Assembly: GCF_009762325.1 (NCBI RefSeq)
Contig: NZ_CP034348.1
Location: 378,501-442,500, forward strand
Reading direction: 5' to 3'
Source: Roseovarius faecimaris
GTDB lineage: Bacteria > Pseudomonadota > Alphaproteobacteria > Rhodobacterales > Rhodobacteraceae
Length of the DNA: 64,000 bases
Translations under genes and position numbers: made by a program
Notes under the pieces: model-generated
Seen by the model: only the letters and a program-made list of their open reading frames with translations
Told to the model about the DNA's origin: nothing
Databases searched by the model: none
In this document: positions 1 to 9,436 of the stretch, piece by piece
Layout of the letters: the number at the start of each line of letters is the position of its first letter
Position numbering within the stretch: the first letter of the stretch is position 1

Positions 1-1338
1 GTCGATCATGGTCTCGCAATTGCCGTGATCCGCCGTCACGATCATCGCGCCGCCAACCTCTTCAAGCGCGGCCACGACGCGGCCCAGCCCTTGGTCCACG
101 GCCTCACAGGCCCGCATTGCCGCCTGCAGATCACCGGTATGGCCCACCATGTCGGGGTTGGCATAGTTCACCACGATCAGATCATATTCTTCCCCGATGG
201 CGGCCACGAAATGCGCGGTTACCTCTTCAGCGCTCATCTCGGGCTGCAAATCATAGGTCGCCACCTTGGGCGACGGGGCTACAAAGCGGTCCTCGCCCGG
301 CACAGGCTCTTCCTTGCCGCCATTGAGAAAGAAGGTCACATGCGGGTATTTCTCGGTCTCGGCCAGGTGAAACTGCGTCAGCCCGTGGGCCGAGACCCAT
401 TCGGCCAGCGTGTTGCGGATATCGCGCGCCGGAAAGACCGTGTCCATCCATGCGTTATGTTCGCGCGAATATTCCACCATGCCAAGCACCGCCGCCCAGT
501 CCGGGCGGGCGCCCGGGTTGAAGCCTTCGAACTCCGGCTCGGCAATGGCGCGCAGGATTTCGCGCGCACGGTCGGCGCGGAAATTGAGGCAGAACACCCC
601 GTCGCCCGCTGCTGCGCCGACATAATCACCGATCAGTGTGGGCGAGATGAACTCATCGGTTTCCGACCGTGCATAGGCGTTGCGCACCGCGATCTCGGGC
701 GTGTCACAACGCGGGCCGCGTCCCAGGATCATCGTGTCATAGGCTTCGCGGACCCGTTTCCAGCGGTTGTCGCGGTCCATGGCGAAGTAGCGGCCGGACA
801 CCGTGCCGATCCGCACGGGCTCCGGCAGACGTTCGGCCAGCACTCCCAGATAGGTCAGCGCACTTTTCGGGGCCACGTCGCGGCCATCGGTCATCGCATG
901 CAGCACGACCGGCACGCCTTCGTCGGTCAACGCCTTCGCGGCGGCAACAATATGGTCGATATGCCCGTGCACCCCGCCATCCGAGATAAGCCCGAGCAAA
1001 TGCGCCGTTCCACCCGAGGACTTGAGTTTGGCGATGAAACCCTGCAGTGCCATGTTGCTGAAAAAGCTGCCATCCTCGATGGCGAGGTCGATCTGCCCGA
1101 GGTCCATCGCCACCACCCGGCCTGCGCCGATATTGGTGTGGCCCACTTCCGAATTGCCCATCTGCCCGGTCGGCAGGCCCACATCCGGGCCATGGGTGAT
1201 CAGCGTGTTGTTGGGGCAGGTCGCCATCAGCCGGTCAAACACAGGGGTGTCGGCCAATACCGGGGCATTGGCGGTGCTGTCCTCACTGAGGCCCCATCCA
1301 TCCAGGATGCACAAGACAACGGGTTTGGGCGTGCTCAA
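1..1338 (-). CDS. gpmI: 2,3-bisphosphoglycerate-independent phosphoglycerate mutase (3' end beyond window)
   Basis: The product interconverts 3- and 2-phosphoglycerate in glycolysis and gluconeogenesis, using two metal ions and a phosphoserine intermediate. About 446 residues are visible. Near the N-terminus is the ILDGWG metal motif, then GQMGNSEVGH with the catalytic Ser, and at the window edge TADHGN, which carries further metal ligands. The family is about 505-515 residues, so roughly 60 C-terminal residues lie outside. The start chosen is TTG at 1338, because AGGAG sits 6 nt upstream and the protein then begins STPKPVVLC; no ATG fits. It is the last visible gene of the rsfS-rlmH-gpmI run. 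A long open frame on the opposite strand is its shadow. Confidence 0.95.
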   Translation of the reverse strand, partial: MSTPKPVVLCILDGWGLSEDSTANAPVLADTPVFDRLMATCPNNTLITHGPDVGLPTGQMGNSEVGHTNIGAGRVVAMDLGQIDLAIEDGSFFSNMALQGFIAKLKSSGGTAHLLGLISDGGVHGHIDHIVAAAKALTDEGVPVVLHAMTDGRDVAPKSALTYLGVLAERLPEPVRIGTVSGRYFAMDRDNRWKRVREAYDTMILGRGPRCDTPEIAVRNAYARSETDEFISPTLIGDYVGAAAGDGVFCLNFRADRAREILRAIAEPEFEGFNPGARPDWAAVLGMVEYSREHNAWMDTVFPARDIRNTLAEWVSAHGLTQFHLAETEKYPHVTFFLNGGKEEPVPGEDRFVAPSPKVATYDLQPEMSAEEVTAHFVAAIGEEYDLIVVNYANPDMVGHTGDLQAAMRACEAVDQGLGRVVAALEEVGGAMIVTADHGNCETMID

Positions 1339-1440
1339 CTCTTGCTCCTGCCTGCGTTGCAGGGTGTCTATCGTCTAACGCGGCAAGGGTGAAGGCAGGG
1401 TAGCGGTAACATTATCGGATTGTTTGCGTCCTATGGTCGC

Positions 1441-1911
1441 TCAGACCCGGTGATAGGGGCTGCCCGCGAGTATCGACGCCGCGCGATAGAGCTGTTCGGC
1501 CAGCATCACCCGCACCAGCATGTGGGGCCAGACCATACGCCCGAAGCTCAGATTGAAATCCGCCCGTGTGCGCAGCTCCTTATCCAGCCCGTCCGCGCCG
1601 CCGATGACAAAGGCCAGATCGCCAACGCCATCGTCGCGCCAGCGGCCGATCTGATCGGCAAACTCGGGGGAGCTGAGTGTTTTGCCCCGCTCATCCAGGG
1701 CGACCAGCGTGGCCCCATCCGGCACCGCGCGAAGCAAAAGCTCGGCCTCTCCGGCCATGCCTTTGCCTTTCTTGTCCTCCACCTCGCGCAACTCCGCCCA
1801 GGTCAGGCCAAGCGGCCTGCCGGTGCGGTCGAAACGGGTCAGGTAATCATCGATCAGCGCGGCTTCGGGCCCGGCGCGCAACCGGCCTACGGCACAGATA
1901 TGGACACGCAT
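1441..1911 (-). CDS. rlmH: 23S rRNA (pseudouridine1915-N3)-methyltransferase RlmH
   Basis: This SPOUT-class methyltransferase methylates pseudouridine 1915 in helix 69 of 23S rRNA on assembled 70S ribosomes, with SAM as donor. The 156-residue length is normal for the family. The SAM-binding knot is visible as VIGGADGL around residue 103, and the C-terminus ends in the conserved SPYHRV. The start codon directly abuts the rsfS stop, so the two are probably translated from one message. The rsfS-rlmH-gpmI order is common in alphaproteobacteria. Confidence 0.96.
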   Translation of the reverse strand: MRVHICAVGRLRAGPEAALIDDYLTRFDRTGRPLGLTWAELREVEDKKGKGMAGEAELLLRAVPDGATLVALDERGKTLSSPEFADQIGRWRDDGVGDLAFVIGGADGLDKELRTRADFNLSFGRMVWPHMLVRVMLAEQLYRAASILAGSPYHRV

Positions 1912-2289
1912 TCAGACGGGTTTGGCGGCGGCTTCGGCCCCCGGTAGCCACATCTTCTCAAGCTGGTAGAATTCGCGCACCTCGGGGCGGAAGATGTGCA
2001 CGATCACATCGCCCGTATCCAGAAGCACCCAGTCGCCTGCATCCTTGCCTTCGATCTTGGCCTGCACGTTGAGCTCGGTCTTGAGCCGCTGTGCCAGCTT
2101 TTCCGACATGGCCGTGACCTGCCTGGTCGACCGGCCCGAGCAGATCACCATGTAATCGCCAATCGCCGATTTTCCGCGCAGGTCGATCTGCACGATCTCT
2201 TCGGCCTTGTCGTCGGTCAGTGAAGAAAGGATGCGCGCCAGCTGTGTGTCGCTATCAGCGCGTGGTTCGGGCATCACGGACGCCCCCAT
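1912..2289 (-). CDS. rsfS: Ribosomal silencing factor RsfS
   Basis: RsfS binds uL14 on the 50S subunit and blocks subunit joining when nutrients are short. The domain is recognised from DDKAEEIVQIDL, then DYMVICSGRSTRQV, and WVLLDTGDVIVHIF. The start is not certain. The frame stays open to 2418, but residues before the MGASVMPEP segment are not family-like. The ATG at 2289 is given. A GTG/ATG pair at 2277/2274 is equally possible. A CTG at 2325 has the best Shine-Dalgarno (GGAGGAG 8 nt upstream) and could be the real one. It is probably the first gene of the run with rlmH. Confidence 0.9.
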   Translation of the reverse strand: MGASVMPEPRADSDTQLARILSSLTDDKAEEIVQIDLRGKSAIGDYMVICSGRSTRQVTAMSEKLAQRLKTELNVQAKIEGKDAGDWVLLDTGDVIVHIFRPEVREFYQLEKMWLPGAEAAAKPV

Positions 2290-2421
2290 TTCAGCGGCCC
2301 CGGCCGCGTCAGCGGTAAAAGACAGGACAGTGTCTCCTCCATTTGCACACCGTTCAGGCCCCGGTGCTGGGCGTATACCCAAGGTAGCAAGCGCAATATG
2401 ACATTTCAATGTCACCATTAT

Positions 2422-2973
2422 CTAAAGATCGCTGCATGGTAGAAAATTGCCACTCTCCGTTTGCTCCAGAAACTCCGAGATCGGCAGATCCTTGATCAGG
2501 GGCATAGGTGTTCCGCCGTCCTCCAGCGCCAGATCGACATTGACGGGCGCGTCGGGATCGAGCGTATCCCCGGACAAACACGGCGTCATCGCGACGCTCA
2601 GCGTGCCCGAGGCGGCACGGCCCACCTCCGCCTTCCACTGCCTCATTTCGGCCTGCAGCATGCGCATCGGGGCAAGATCAGCCTCGGCGATGCGATAAAC
2701 CCGCGTGCCATCGGGCAACTGGCGGGCATCCAGGACATATTCCGCCGAAAGGCGCTCACCGGTGTCGGATCGTGTCCCGCCGAAGCCAAGTTTGGCCGAT
2801 CCTGCCGGAAGCTCGACGCCTTCAGGAATGTCCAGATAGATAGTGAAATCGGCCGGGTCCGCTGTCAGCGGGCTCATGCTGCCCAGCCGCGCAGCCGTGG
2901 ACATATCGACATATCCACACGCGGAAAGGGCCAAAACTGCGATTGCGGGGGCTGGTAAAGTGCAACGGGTCAT
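2422..2973 (-). CDS. Putative lipoprotein of unknown function
   Basis: A 183-residue protein starts at an ATG preceded by AGGAG at good spacing. It has a short charged N-terminus, a hydrophobic stretch and a lipobox-like LSAC, so it is probably exported and lipid-anchored. After the Cys the chain is soluble and contains two further Cys residues (near TPCLSGD and at LPCSDL), which could form a disulfide in the periplasm. I recognise no domain. It diverges from the DUF2975 gene across a short AT-rich intergenic region. Confidence 0.7.
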   Translation of the reverse strand: MTRCTLPAPAIAVLALSACGYVDMSTAARLGSMSPLTADPADFTIYLDIPEGVELPAGSAKLGFGGTRSDTGERLSAEYVLDARQLPDGTRVYRIAEADLAPMRMLQAEMRQWKAEVGRAASGTLSVAMTPCLSGDTLDPDAPVNVDLALEDGGTPMPLIKDLPISEFLEQTESGNFLPCSDL

Positions 2974-2984
2974 ACGAATCTCCT

Positions 2985-3013
2985 TTGACGTAGAAAAATT
3001 AATGTAATACAAT
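2985..3013 (+). promoter_or_regulatory. Sigma-70-type promoter of the DUF2975-HTH pair
   Basis: A -35 box TTGACG (2985-2990) and a -10 box TACAAT (3008-3013) are separated by exactly 17 nt in an AT-rich divergent spacer. Transcription would start near 3020, giving a leader of about 30 nt before the ATG at 3051. This is an inference from sequence alone. Confidence 0.55.
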
Positions 3014-3050
3014 AAAAAATGATTCTGCTATAGTTAAAATGTGAGGCCCA

Positions 3051-3590
3051 ATGTCACAGCTTTCTTCGCGCACTTGCCGGGTTTCTTTCTGGTTGGGTGT
3101 CAGTTGTTACGCCGCAATCGCCCTTATGCTGGGCTACGCGCTGTTCGCGCTCCTGACGCCTGATTTTCTGGTGACCCAGGCGATCGACAAAATCTTTCAT
3201 GAACCCGTCACCTGGACGATCGGGCCGCTTGCACGCATCCTGCTTCTCGTCCTTGGACTGGTGACGCTTTCCGCGGTGCTCTACACGCTTTGGCACACGG
3301 CCCGTCTGTTCAGCCTCTACAGCACCGGAGAGGCGATATCGGCGACCACGTCCGAGACGATCAGCCGGATCGGCATCGGCCTGCTGGCACAAGCAGCGAT
3401 GTCTTTCTTCGGCACGACACTGACAGGGCTGATCCTGAGCATCGGCGCACCCGAGGGGCGGGGCATCCTCGTCATCGCGATCAAGGGACCCGAGATCGGC
3501 TTTGCCCTGGCGGGCGGGCTGATGATGCTGATCGGGCTTGTGATGCTCCAGGCGGTCGAGGCGGTGCGCGAAAACCGCGAGTTCGTCTGA
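3051..3590 (+). CDS. DUF2975 family integral membrane protein
   Basis: A 179-residue protein with four hydrophobic segments (roughly residues 13-35, 57-78, 100-125 and 148-168) and the general character of the DUF2975 family. Genes of this family are typically followed by a very small Cro/CI-type HTH gene, as here: the next ORF starts in a TGATG overlap with this stop. GAGG lies upstream of the ATG. The function is not established; the membrane protein may be controlled by, or may control, its HTH partner. Confidence 0.8.
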   Translation: MSQLSSRTCRVSFWLGVSCYAAIALMLGYALFALLTPDFLVTQAIDKIFHEPVTWTIGPLARILLLVLGLVTLSAVLYTLWHTARLFSLYSTGEAISATTSETISRIGIGLLAQAAMSFFGTTLTGLILSIGAPEGRGILVIAIKGPEIGFALAGGLMMLIGLVMLQAVEAVRENREFV

Positions 3591-3796
3591 TGCGGATCGT
3601 CGTTCGCCTCGATGTCATGCTGGCGCTGCGCAAGATGAAATCGCGCGAACTCTCCGAGCGGGTCGGGATCACCGAACAGAATATCAGCCTGCTGAAATCC
3701 GGGAAGGTGAAGGGCATCCGCTTTGAAACGCTCGCACGTATTTGTGAGGTGCTGGACTGCCAGCCGGGGGATCTTCTGGAGGCGGAAGAGGGCTAG
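3590..3796 (+). CDS. Small Cro/CI-type helix-turn-helix regulator (YozG-like)
   Basis: A 68-residue protein that is almost entirely one HTH domain: SRELSERVGITEQNISLLK is the HTH core, followed by FETLARICEVLDCQPGDLLE, the usual end of this compact family. Its ATG overlaps the stop of the DUF2975 gene, so translation is probably coupled. It is likely an autoregulator of the pair. Its stop codon shares the bases CTAG with the stop of the convergent MscS-type channel gene. Confidence 0.88.
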   Translation: MRIVVRLDVMLALRKMKSRELSERVGITEQNISLLKSGKVKGIRFETLARICEVLDCQPGDLLEAEEG

Positions 3797-5166
3797 CTCG
3801 CCTCCTCCTTCTCGCCCTCGTCTCCCAGCAGCCGCACTTCACGCTGCGGGAAGGGGATCGAGATCCCATGCTCCTGAAACGCATCCCAAAGCGCGAGGTA
3901 CACATTACCCCGGATATTGGTCAGCCCGCCGGTTGGGTCCGTAATCCAGAAGCGCAGGATATAATCGACCGAGCTGTCGCCAAACCCGACGATATGACAG
4001 ACCGGCGCCTTGAAACTTAGCACCCGTTCCACGCCCTGCGCGGCCTCGATCGCAATCTTGCGCACGAGGTGCGGGTCGCAGCCGTAAGACGTGCCAAAAT
4101 AGATATCGAGCCGCACGAAATCATTGGAGTGCGACCAGTTCACCACCTGCCCGGTGATCAGGTCCTCATTCGGAATAAGATACTCGCGCCCGTCGCGCGT
4201 GACCACGCTGACATACCGCGCGCCCAAGCTGTTGATCCAGCCGAACGTGTCGCCAAGGCTGATCACATCGCCGGGTTTGATCGACTTGTCCAGCAGGATG
4301 ATTATCCCCGACACCAGGTTCGACACCACCTTTTGCAGACCGAAGCCGAGGCCGACACCGATCGCCCCGGACAGCACCGCGAGCCCGGTCAGGTCCACCC
4401 CCACGGCACGCAGCCCGATGAAAAAGGCCATGCCATACAGAATGACTTGCAGGAACTTGACCACCAGCACCTGCATCGAGGGGGATATTTCGGTGTTCTT
4501 CTTGATCCGGCTTGAGGTCGTGGTGGACACGAACCGCGCCAGCATGAACAGCGCACCGATCACGAAAACAGCCTGCAGCACGATCCAGAGCGAGATCCGC
4601 GTCTCGCCCAGATGCACGGCGGCGCTATCGAGCAGCCTTTGCACGTCCTCGGTGATGCCCAGGATGCTCAGCGTCACCCAGGCCCAGCCCGCATAACGCA
4701 CCACCGTGCGCAGAAAACCATTGCTGATCAGGCGGGTAATGACCGCGATGACCAGCCAGGCCATGGCAAGCTGCGCCGAAACCCCAAGCAGGTAAGACCG
4801 GCTTGGCCAGGTCACCTCGCGCATGATCCAGACCAGCGGCCACATCAGCAGGACAAAGAAAATCAGCGACAATCGCCGGTGCAGAAGCACACCGAAACGC
4901 ATCTTCCATTTCGGCCAGCCCTCGCGCCCGCGCAGCCAGTCATGCAGGCGCGGGCCCACAACCTTCGTGGCGAGCCAGGCCAGAACGACCACACCAAGGA
5001 TCATCGCCACCTGATAGGCGTTCCAGGGGCGCATCAGCCCCTGGGCAAAGTCCACCCCCTCCTGCCAGAGGTCCAGCGCGATATCCTGCGCCTCGGCCGC
5101 CGGTTCCGGGGCCGGTTCGGGCGTGGCGGCTCCTGCCGCTTGGGTTGAGACGTCTTCCTGTTCCAT
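3793..5166 (-). CDS. Mechanosensitive channel of the MscS family
   Basis: A 457-residue inner-membrane channel that would release solutes on hypo-osmotic shock. An acidic, Pro/Ala-rich N-terminus is followed by several transmembrane helices. The MscS pore signature is clear: a Gly/Ala-rich helix around GAIGVGLGFGLQKVVSNL, then KSIKPGDVI opening the cytosolic beta domain. It is longer than E. coli MscS (286 residues) because of extra N-terminal helices, as in YbdG/YnaI-type members. The ATG at 5166 (MEQEDVST) is preferred over the further-upstream GTG/ATG frame extension, which looks non-coding. Confidence 0.9.
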   Translation of the reverse strand: MEQEDVSTQAAGAATPEPAPEPAAEAQDIALDLWQEGVDFAQGLMRPWNAYQVAMILGVVVLAWLATKVVGPRLHDWLRGREGWPKWKMRFGVLLHRRLSLIFFVLLMWPLVWIMREVTWPSRSYLLGVSAQLAMAWLVIAVITRLISNGFLRTVVRYAGWAWVTLSILGITEDVQRLLDSAAVHLGETRISLWIVLQAVFVIGALFMLARFVSTTTSSRIKKNTEISPSMQVLVVKFLQVILYGMAFFIGLRAVGVDLTGLAVLSGAIGVGLGFGLQKVVSNLVSGIIILLDKSIKPGDVISLGDTFGWINSLGARYVSVVTRDGREYLIPNEDLITGQVVNWSHSNDFVRLDIYFGTSYGCDPHLVRKIAIEAAQGVERVLSFKAPVCHIVGFGDSSVDYILRFWITDPTGGLTNIRGNVYLALWDAFQEHGISIPFPQREVRLLGDEGEKEEAS

Positions 5167-5267
5167 TGCTCCGCAGACTGGCACGGGCCTTCGTCCGCAA
5201 CAAGCCCGCACTGGACATGGGCGGCAGTTTTGGGTTCACAATCGGGTTCAGTCGAAAGGAGTCCCCT

Positions 5268-6200
5268 ATGACCACTGCCTTGCTCACCCATCCCGATTGC
5301 CTCAAGCATGTGACCCCTGACGGCCACCCGGAACGGGTTGCCCGGCTCGACGCGGTCCTGTCGGCACTGGAGGGCAAGGACCTGCTGCGGATCGAGGCGC
5401 CTTTGGGTGACGAGGCGCATATCGAGCGGGTCCATCCGCGCGCGCATATCGATCACGTCAAGGCGTCCGAACCCGATGCGGGGCAGGTGCCTCTGGATGC
5501 CGATACCTGGATGTCACCGGGCTCCTACGCGGCGGCGCTGCGCGGCGTTGGCGGCGCTGTGAGGGCCGTGGATATGGTGCTGGGTGGTGAGGTGCAGAAT
5601 GCGTTTTCGGCATGCCGCCCGCCCGGCCACCACGCCGAAACCGCCAAAACCATGGGGTTTTGCCTGTTCGGCAATGTCGCCATCGCTGCCAAACACGCGC
5701 TTGAGCATCACGGGCTCAGCCGCGTCGCGGTGGTCGATTTCGACGTGCATCACGGCAACGGTACGCAAGACCTGCTTGAGAGCGATCCGCGCGCGCTGTT
5801 CATATCCAGCCATCAATACCCGCTCTGGCCCGGCACCGGCCACCCGAGCGAAACCGGCGTCGACAATAACGTGCTCAATGTCCCTTTGGCCCCGGGCACC
5901 GACGGCCGCCAGATCCGCGCCGAGATGGAGGCGAAAATCCTGCCCAGGCTGGCGGAGTTCGCGCCCGAGCTTCTTCTGGTGTCCGCCGGGTTCGACGCCC
6001 ACCGCGCCGATCCGCTGGCGGGGCTCAACTGGGAGACGGAGGATTTCGCCTGGATCACCGAACAGCTCTGCGACGTGGCGGAGGCCCATTGCGATGGCAG
6101 GCTCGTCTCCTGTCTGGAAGGCGGATATGACCTTGCGGCGCTGGCCGAGGCCACGGCGCGGCATGTGGATATTCTGATCGCGCGCGGTCAGGCCGTGTGA
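5268..6200 (+). CDS. Histone deacetylase/acetylpolyamine amidohydrolase family protein
   Basis: A 310-residue zinc-dependent deacylase of the HDAC/AcuC/AphA fold. The charge-relay pair is His121-His122 in PPGHHAE. Zinc ligands are Asp159 and His161 in DFDVHHGNGT, and the Asp of SAGFDAH. The ATG follows AAGGAG at good spacing. The natural substrate cannot be read from sequence; bacterial members deacetylate polyamines, acetyl-CoA synthetase or acetyl-amines. The gene converges on the LysR gene with a 13-bp overlap of coding ends. Confidence 0.9.
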   Translation: MTTALLTHPDCLKHVTPDGHPERVARLDAVLSALEGKDLLRIEAPLGDEAHIERVHPRAHIDHVKASEPDAGQVPLDADTWMSPGSYAAALRGVGGAVRAVDMVLGGEVQNAFSACRPPGHHAETAKTMGFCLFGNVAIAAKHALEHHGLSRVAVVDFDVHHGNGTQDLLESDPRALFISSHQYPLWPGTGHPSETGVDNNVLNVPLAPGTDGRQIRAEMEAKILPRLAEFAPELLLVSAGFDAHRADPLAGLNWETEDFAWITEQLCDVAEAHCDGRLVSCLEGGYDLAALAEATARHVDILIARGQAV

Positions 6201-7132
6201 AAGGCGCGCTTGGTGTAGCGTTTGCGCGCAGCACTCTCCGCCAGAAGCCAATCGGCGACCACATCGCGCTCGGCATGGCGCGATGCCCCCTTGCGCCTCA
6301 GCAGGTAATAACCGGAGCGCGTGCGCACATGGGCCTCATCCAGCGGCCGCACCAGCGCGCCGGTATTCAGATGCCGGTCCACCAGATGCCCCCAGCCAAG
6401 CGCAACCCCCAGCCCGTCAATCGCCGCATGCACCGCCAGAGGATAGGTATTCACGGATGTCGAATGCTTGATCTGATCGGGATCGGCCCCCGTGCGCTCC
6501 AGCCAGGTCCGCCAGTTCATCCATTCCGTATGACGTGTGCTCACCTCGATCAGATTGTGTGACACAAGCTCTGCAACATCCGCGATCCGGCGGTAATTCT
6601 CCAGATAACTTGGCGCACACACCGGAAAGATCGTTTCGCCAAAAAGCCGCTTGGCCTCATAGCCGGGCCAGTCGCCATCGCCGCGCAGAATGATCAGGTC
6701 GAACTCGTCCGACAGGCATTCCTCGTCAATATCCGACGACACGAGGTTGATCGCGATATTCTGATTGGCCTCGTGAAACTGGGTCATCCGCGGCATCAGC
6801 CACAGCGACGCCACCGAGTTGGTCGCCGACAGCCGCACCGACGAGGGGTTCTTCTTGCCCAGGATATCCTCGGACAGTTTCGCGATGGATTGCAGAGGGC
6901 CGCGAATGCCCTGCAACAACACGCGCCCCTGATCGGTCAGCCGCACGGACCGGTGCCCGCGCACGAAAAGTGTGCAGTCGTAATGCAGCTCCAGCAGCTT
7001 GATCTTCCGGCTGATCGCGGTTTCGCTCACGTTCATTTCCTTGGCGGCAGCGGCGAAGCTCTCCAGCTCTGCGGCCACCTCAAAGGCGAGCAGATAATCG
7101 AGTCGGGGCAGAATGGTGCGGTTCTTCAGCAT
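6188..7132 (-). CDS. LysR family transcriptional regulator (GcvA-like)
   Basis: A 314-residue regulator. The N-terminal winged HTH spans about residues 8-65 (FEVAAELESFAAAAKEMN then SETAISRKIKLLE), followed by a type-2 periplasmic-binding-like effector domain. It is divergent from the betaine/TMAO-class ABC operon, the usual arrangement for a LysR regulator and its target, so it is the best candidate regulator of that operon. The ATG at 7132 follows an in-frame GTG at 7135; no clear Shine-Dalgarno decides between them. Confidence 0.88.
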   Translation of the reverse strand: MLKNRTILPRLDYLLAFEVAAELESFAAAAKEMNVSETAISRKIKLLELHYDCTLFVRGHRSVRLTDQGRVLLQGIRGPLQSIAKLSEDILGKKNPSSVRLSATNSVASLWLMPRMTQFHEANQNIAINLVSSDIDEECLSDEFDLIILRGDGDWPGYEAKRLFGETIFPVCAPSYLENYRRIADVAELVSHNLIEVSTRHTEWMNWRTWLERTGADPDQIKHSTSVNTYPLAVHAAIDGLGVALGWGHLVDRHLNTGALVRPLDEAHVRTRSGYYLLRRKGASRHAERDVVADWLLAESAARKRYTKRAFHTA

Positions 7133-7183
7133 CACGTGCAGGCGGTTGGCGGGGCACCCGTAAAGTTAAGCCTTCCCGCGGGT

Positions 7184-7208
7184 TTTGCCAAACTTTTTTT
7201 TGGGCAAA
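7184..7208. promoter_or_regulatory. Inverted repeat between lysR and the ABC operon
   Basis: TTTGCCAA and TTGGGCAAA face each other across a run of T in the divergent spacer. LysR proteins bind imperfect dyads in such places, so this is a candidate operator. A second dyad, GTCCG...CGGAC at 7271-7289, lies just before the Shine-Dalgarno of the binding-protein gene. Neither is proven. Confidence 0.35.
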
Positions 7209-7281
7209 GGATAACCAAATTAGATTCTGAAATATGCAGAGCCTTTGTCATACTCAACTCACCAAAAAAGGTCCGGTCTGA

Positions 7282-8256
<975 letters not shown>

Positions 8257-8274
8257 TCCGACCTGATTTTGATC

Positions 8275-8302
8275 CCCCTGTCCGGCTTGCGCCGGGCAGG
8301 GG
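8275..8302 (+). terminator. Strong intercistronic hairpin between binding-protein and ATPase genes
   Basis: A 12-bp GC-rich stem (CCCCTGTCCGGC with GCCGGGCAGGGG, one G-T pair) closes a TTGC loop 18 nt after the binding-protein stop. Such hairpins in importer operons stabilise the upstream message or partly terminate, so that binding protein is made in excess. The T-tract after it is weak, so partial attenuation is more likely than full termination. Confidence 0.6.
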
Positions 8303-8398
8303 TCTTCGAACGAAACAAACAATTATCTTTACCCGCCTTTTCTCGTGCTCCTGTCTGTGGTGTGCGACCAGCGGGTTGCCTGAGGACACCAGCCCCCC

Positions 8399-9436
8399 AT
8401 GAACAGCGACCGTCCCGTCATTTCCTGCAAGAACGTCTGGAAACTCTTTGGACCCAACCCCCGCCGTTATCTGGCCGGGATGCCCAAAGGGCACAGCTAC
8501 GAGGACATTCGTGCCGATGGCTACATCGCCGGGGTTAAGGATGTGACGCTGGATGTCGCCAAGGGCGAGATGCTGGTGATCATGGGCCTTTCAGGCTCGG
8601 GCAAATCCACTCTTGTACGCTGTTTCTCGCGCCTGCACGACATCACCGGCGGCACGATTGAAATCGACGGACAGGACATCATGGCCCTGCCGGAAAAAGA
8701 ACTGATCGAGCTGCGCCGCTCCAAGATGGGCATGGTGTTCCAGTCTTTCGGCCTCTTGCCGCACCGCACAGTGCTTGAGAATGTGGCCTTTCCGCTGGAG
8801 ATGCGCGGCCAGGACAAGCACGCCCGGCGCGCCCGCGCGCTGGAAGTGATCAAACTCGTCGGTCTTGAGGGCCGCGAAGAGTATTTCCCCCGCGAGCTTT
8901 CGGGTGGCCAACAGCAGCGCGTCGGCATCGCCCGCAGCCTCGCCATCGAGCCCGATATCTGGTTCCTGGACGAGCCGTTTTCCGCTCTTGACCCGCTTAT
9001 CCGCCGCGAGATGCAGGACGAGTTCCTGCGCCTTCAGGACATGCTGGGCAAGACCATCGTCTTCATCACCCACGATTTCGACGAAGCCCTGCGCCTCGCG
9101 GACCGCATCGCCATCATGAAGGACGGTGCGGTCGAGCAATGCGACACGCCTGACAAGATCGTGCTCAATCCAATGACGCCCTATGTCAAGAAATTCACCG
9201 AGGAGATCGACAAGGCCCATGTGGTGCACGCCAATGTGCTGGCTGGCCCGATCAACGGCGCGGCCGTTGAGGGCGACCCCATCCCCGGCCATCTGACCAT
9301 CCACCAGCTTGCCCGACGCCTTGTGAACGACAGCCGCGATCTGCTCCCCGTGGCTGACAAATCCGGCACCGTTACCGGTGTGATGGAACGGCAAAAGGCG
9401 CTCGACGTGCTCCTGGGAGACGAGAAGAATGGCTGA
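8399..9436 (+). CDS. tmoW: Betaine/TMAO-class ABC transporter ATP-binding protein (TmoW-like)
   Basis: A 345-residue ATPase of the ProV/OpuAA type. Walker A is GLSGSGKST (residues 63-71), the Q-loop FQSFGLLPH, the signature LSGGQQQRVGIA (about 167-178), and Walker B IWFLDEPFSALD (about 186-197). The long N-terminal lead before Walker A and the extra about 90 C-terminal residues, resembling a reduced CBS-type regulatory segment, are typical of glycine-betaine importers rather than general ABC ATPases. The last 8 bp overlap the permease gene. Confidence 0.85.
   Translation: MNSDRPVISCKNVWKLFGPNPRRYLAGMPKGHSYEDIRADGYIAGVKDVTLDVAKGEMLVIMGLSGSGKSTLVRCFSRLHDITGGTIEIDGQDIMALPEKELIELRRSKMGMVFQSFGLLPHRTVLENVAFPLEMRGQDKHARRARALEVIKLVGLEGREEYFPRELSGGQQQRVGIARSLAIEPDIWFLDEPFSALDPLIRREMQDEFLRLQDMLGKTIVFITHDFDEALRLADRIAIMKDGAVEQCDTPDKIVLNPMTPYVKKFTEEIDKAHVVHANVLAGPINGAAVEGDPIPGHLTIHQLARRLVNDSRDLLPVADKSGTVTGVMERQKALDVLLGDEKNG

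Noticed and set aside
25-1392. A 455-codon open frame on the plus strand
   Set aside because: It is antisense to gpmI, whose motifs and ribosome-binding site are clear; the long frame is a GC-rich shadow.
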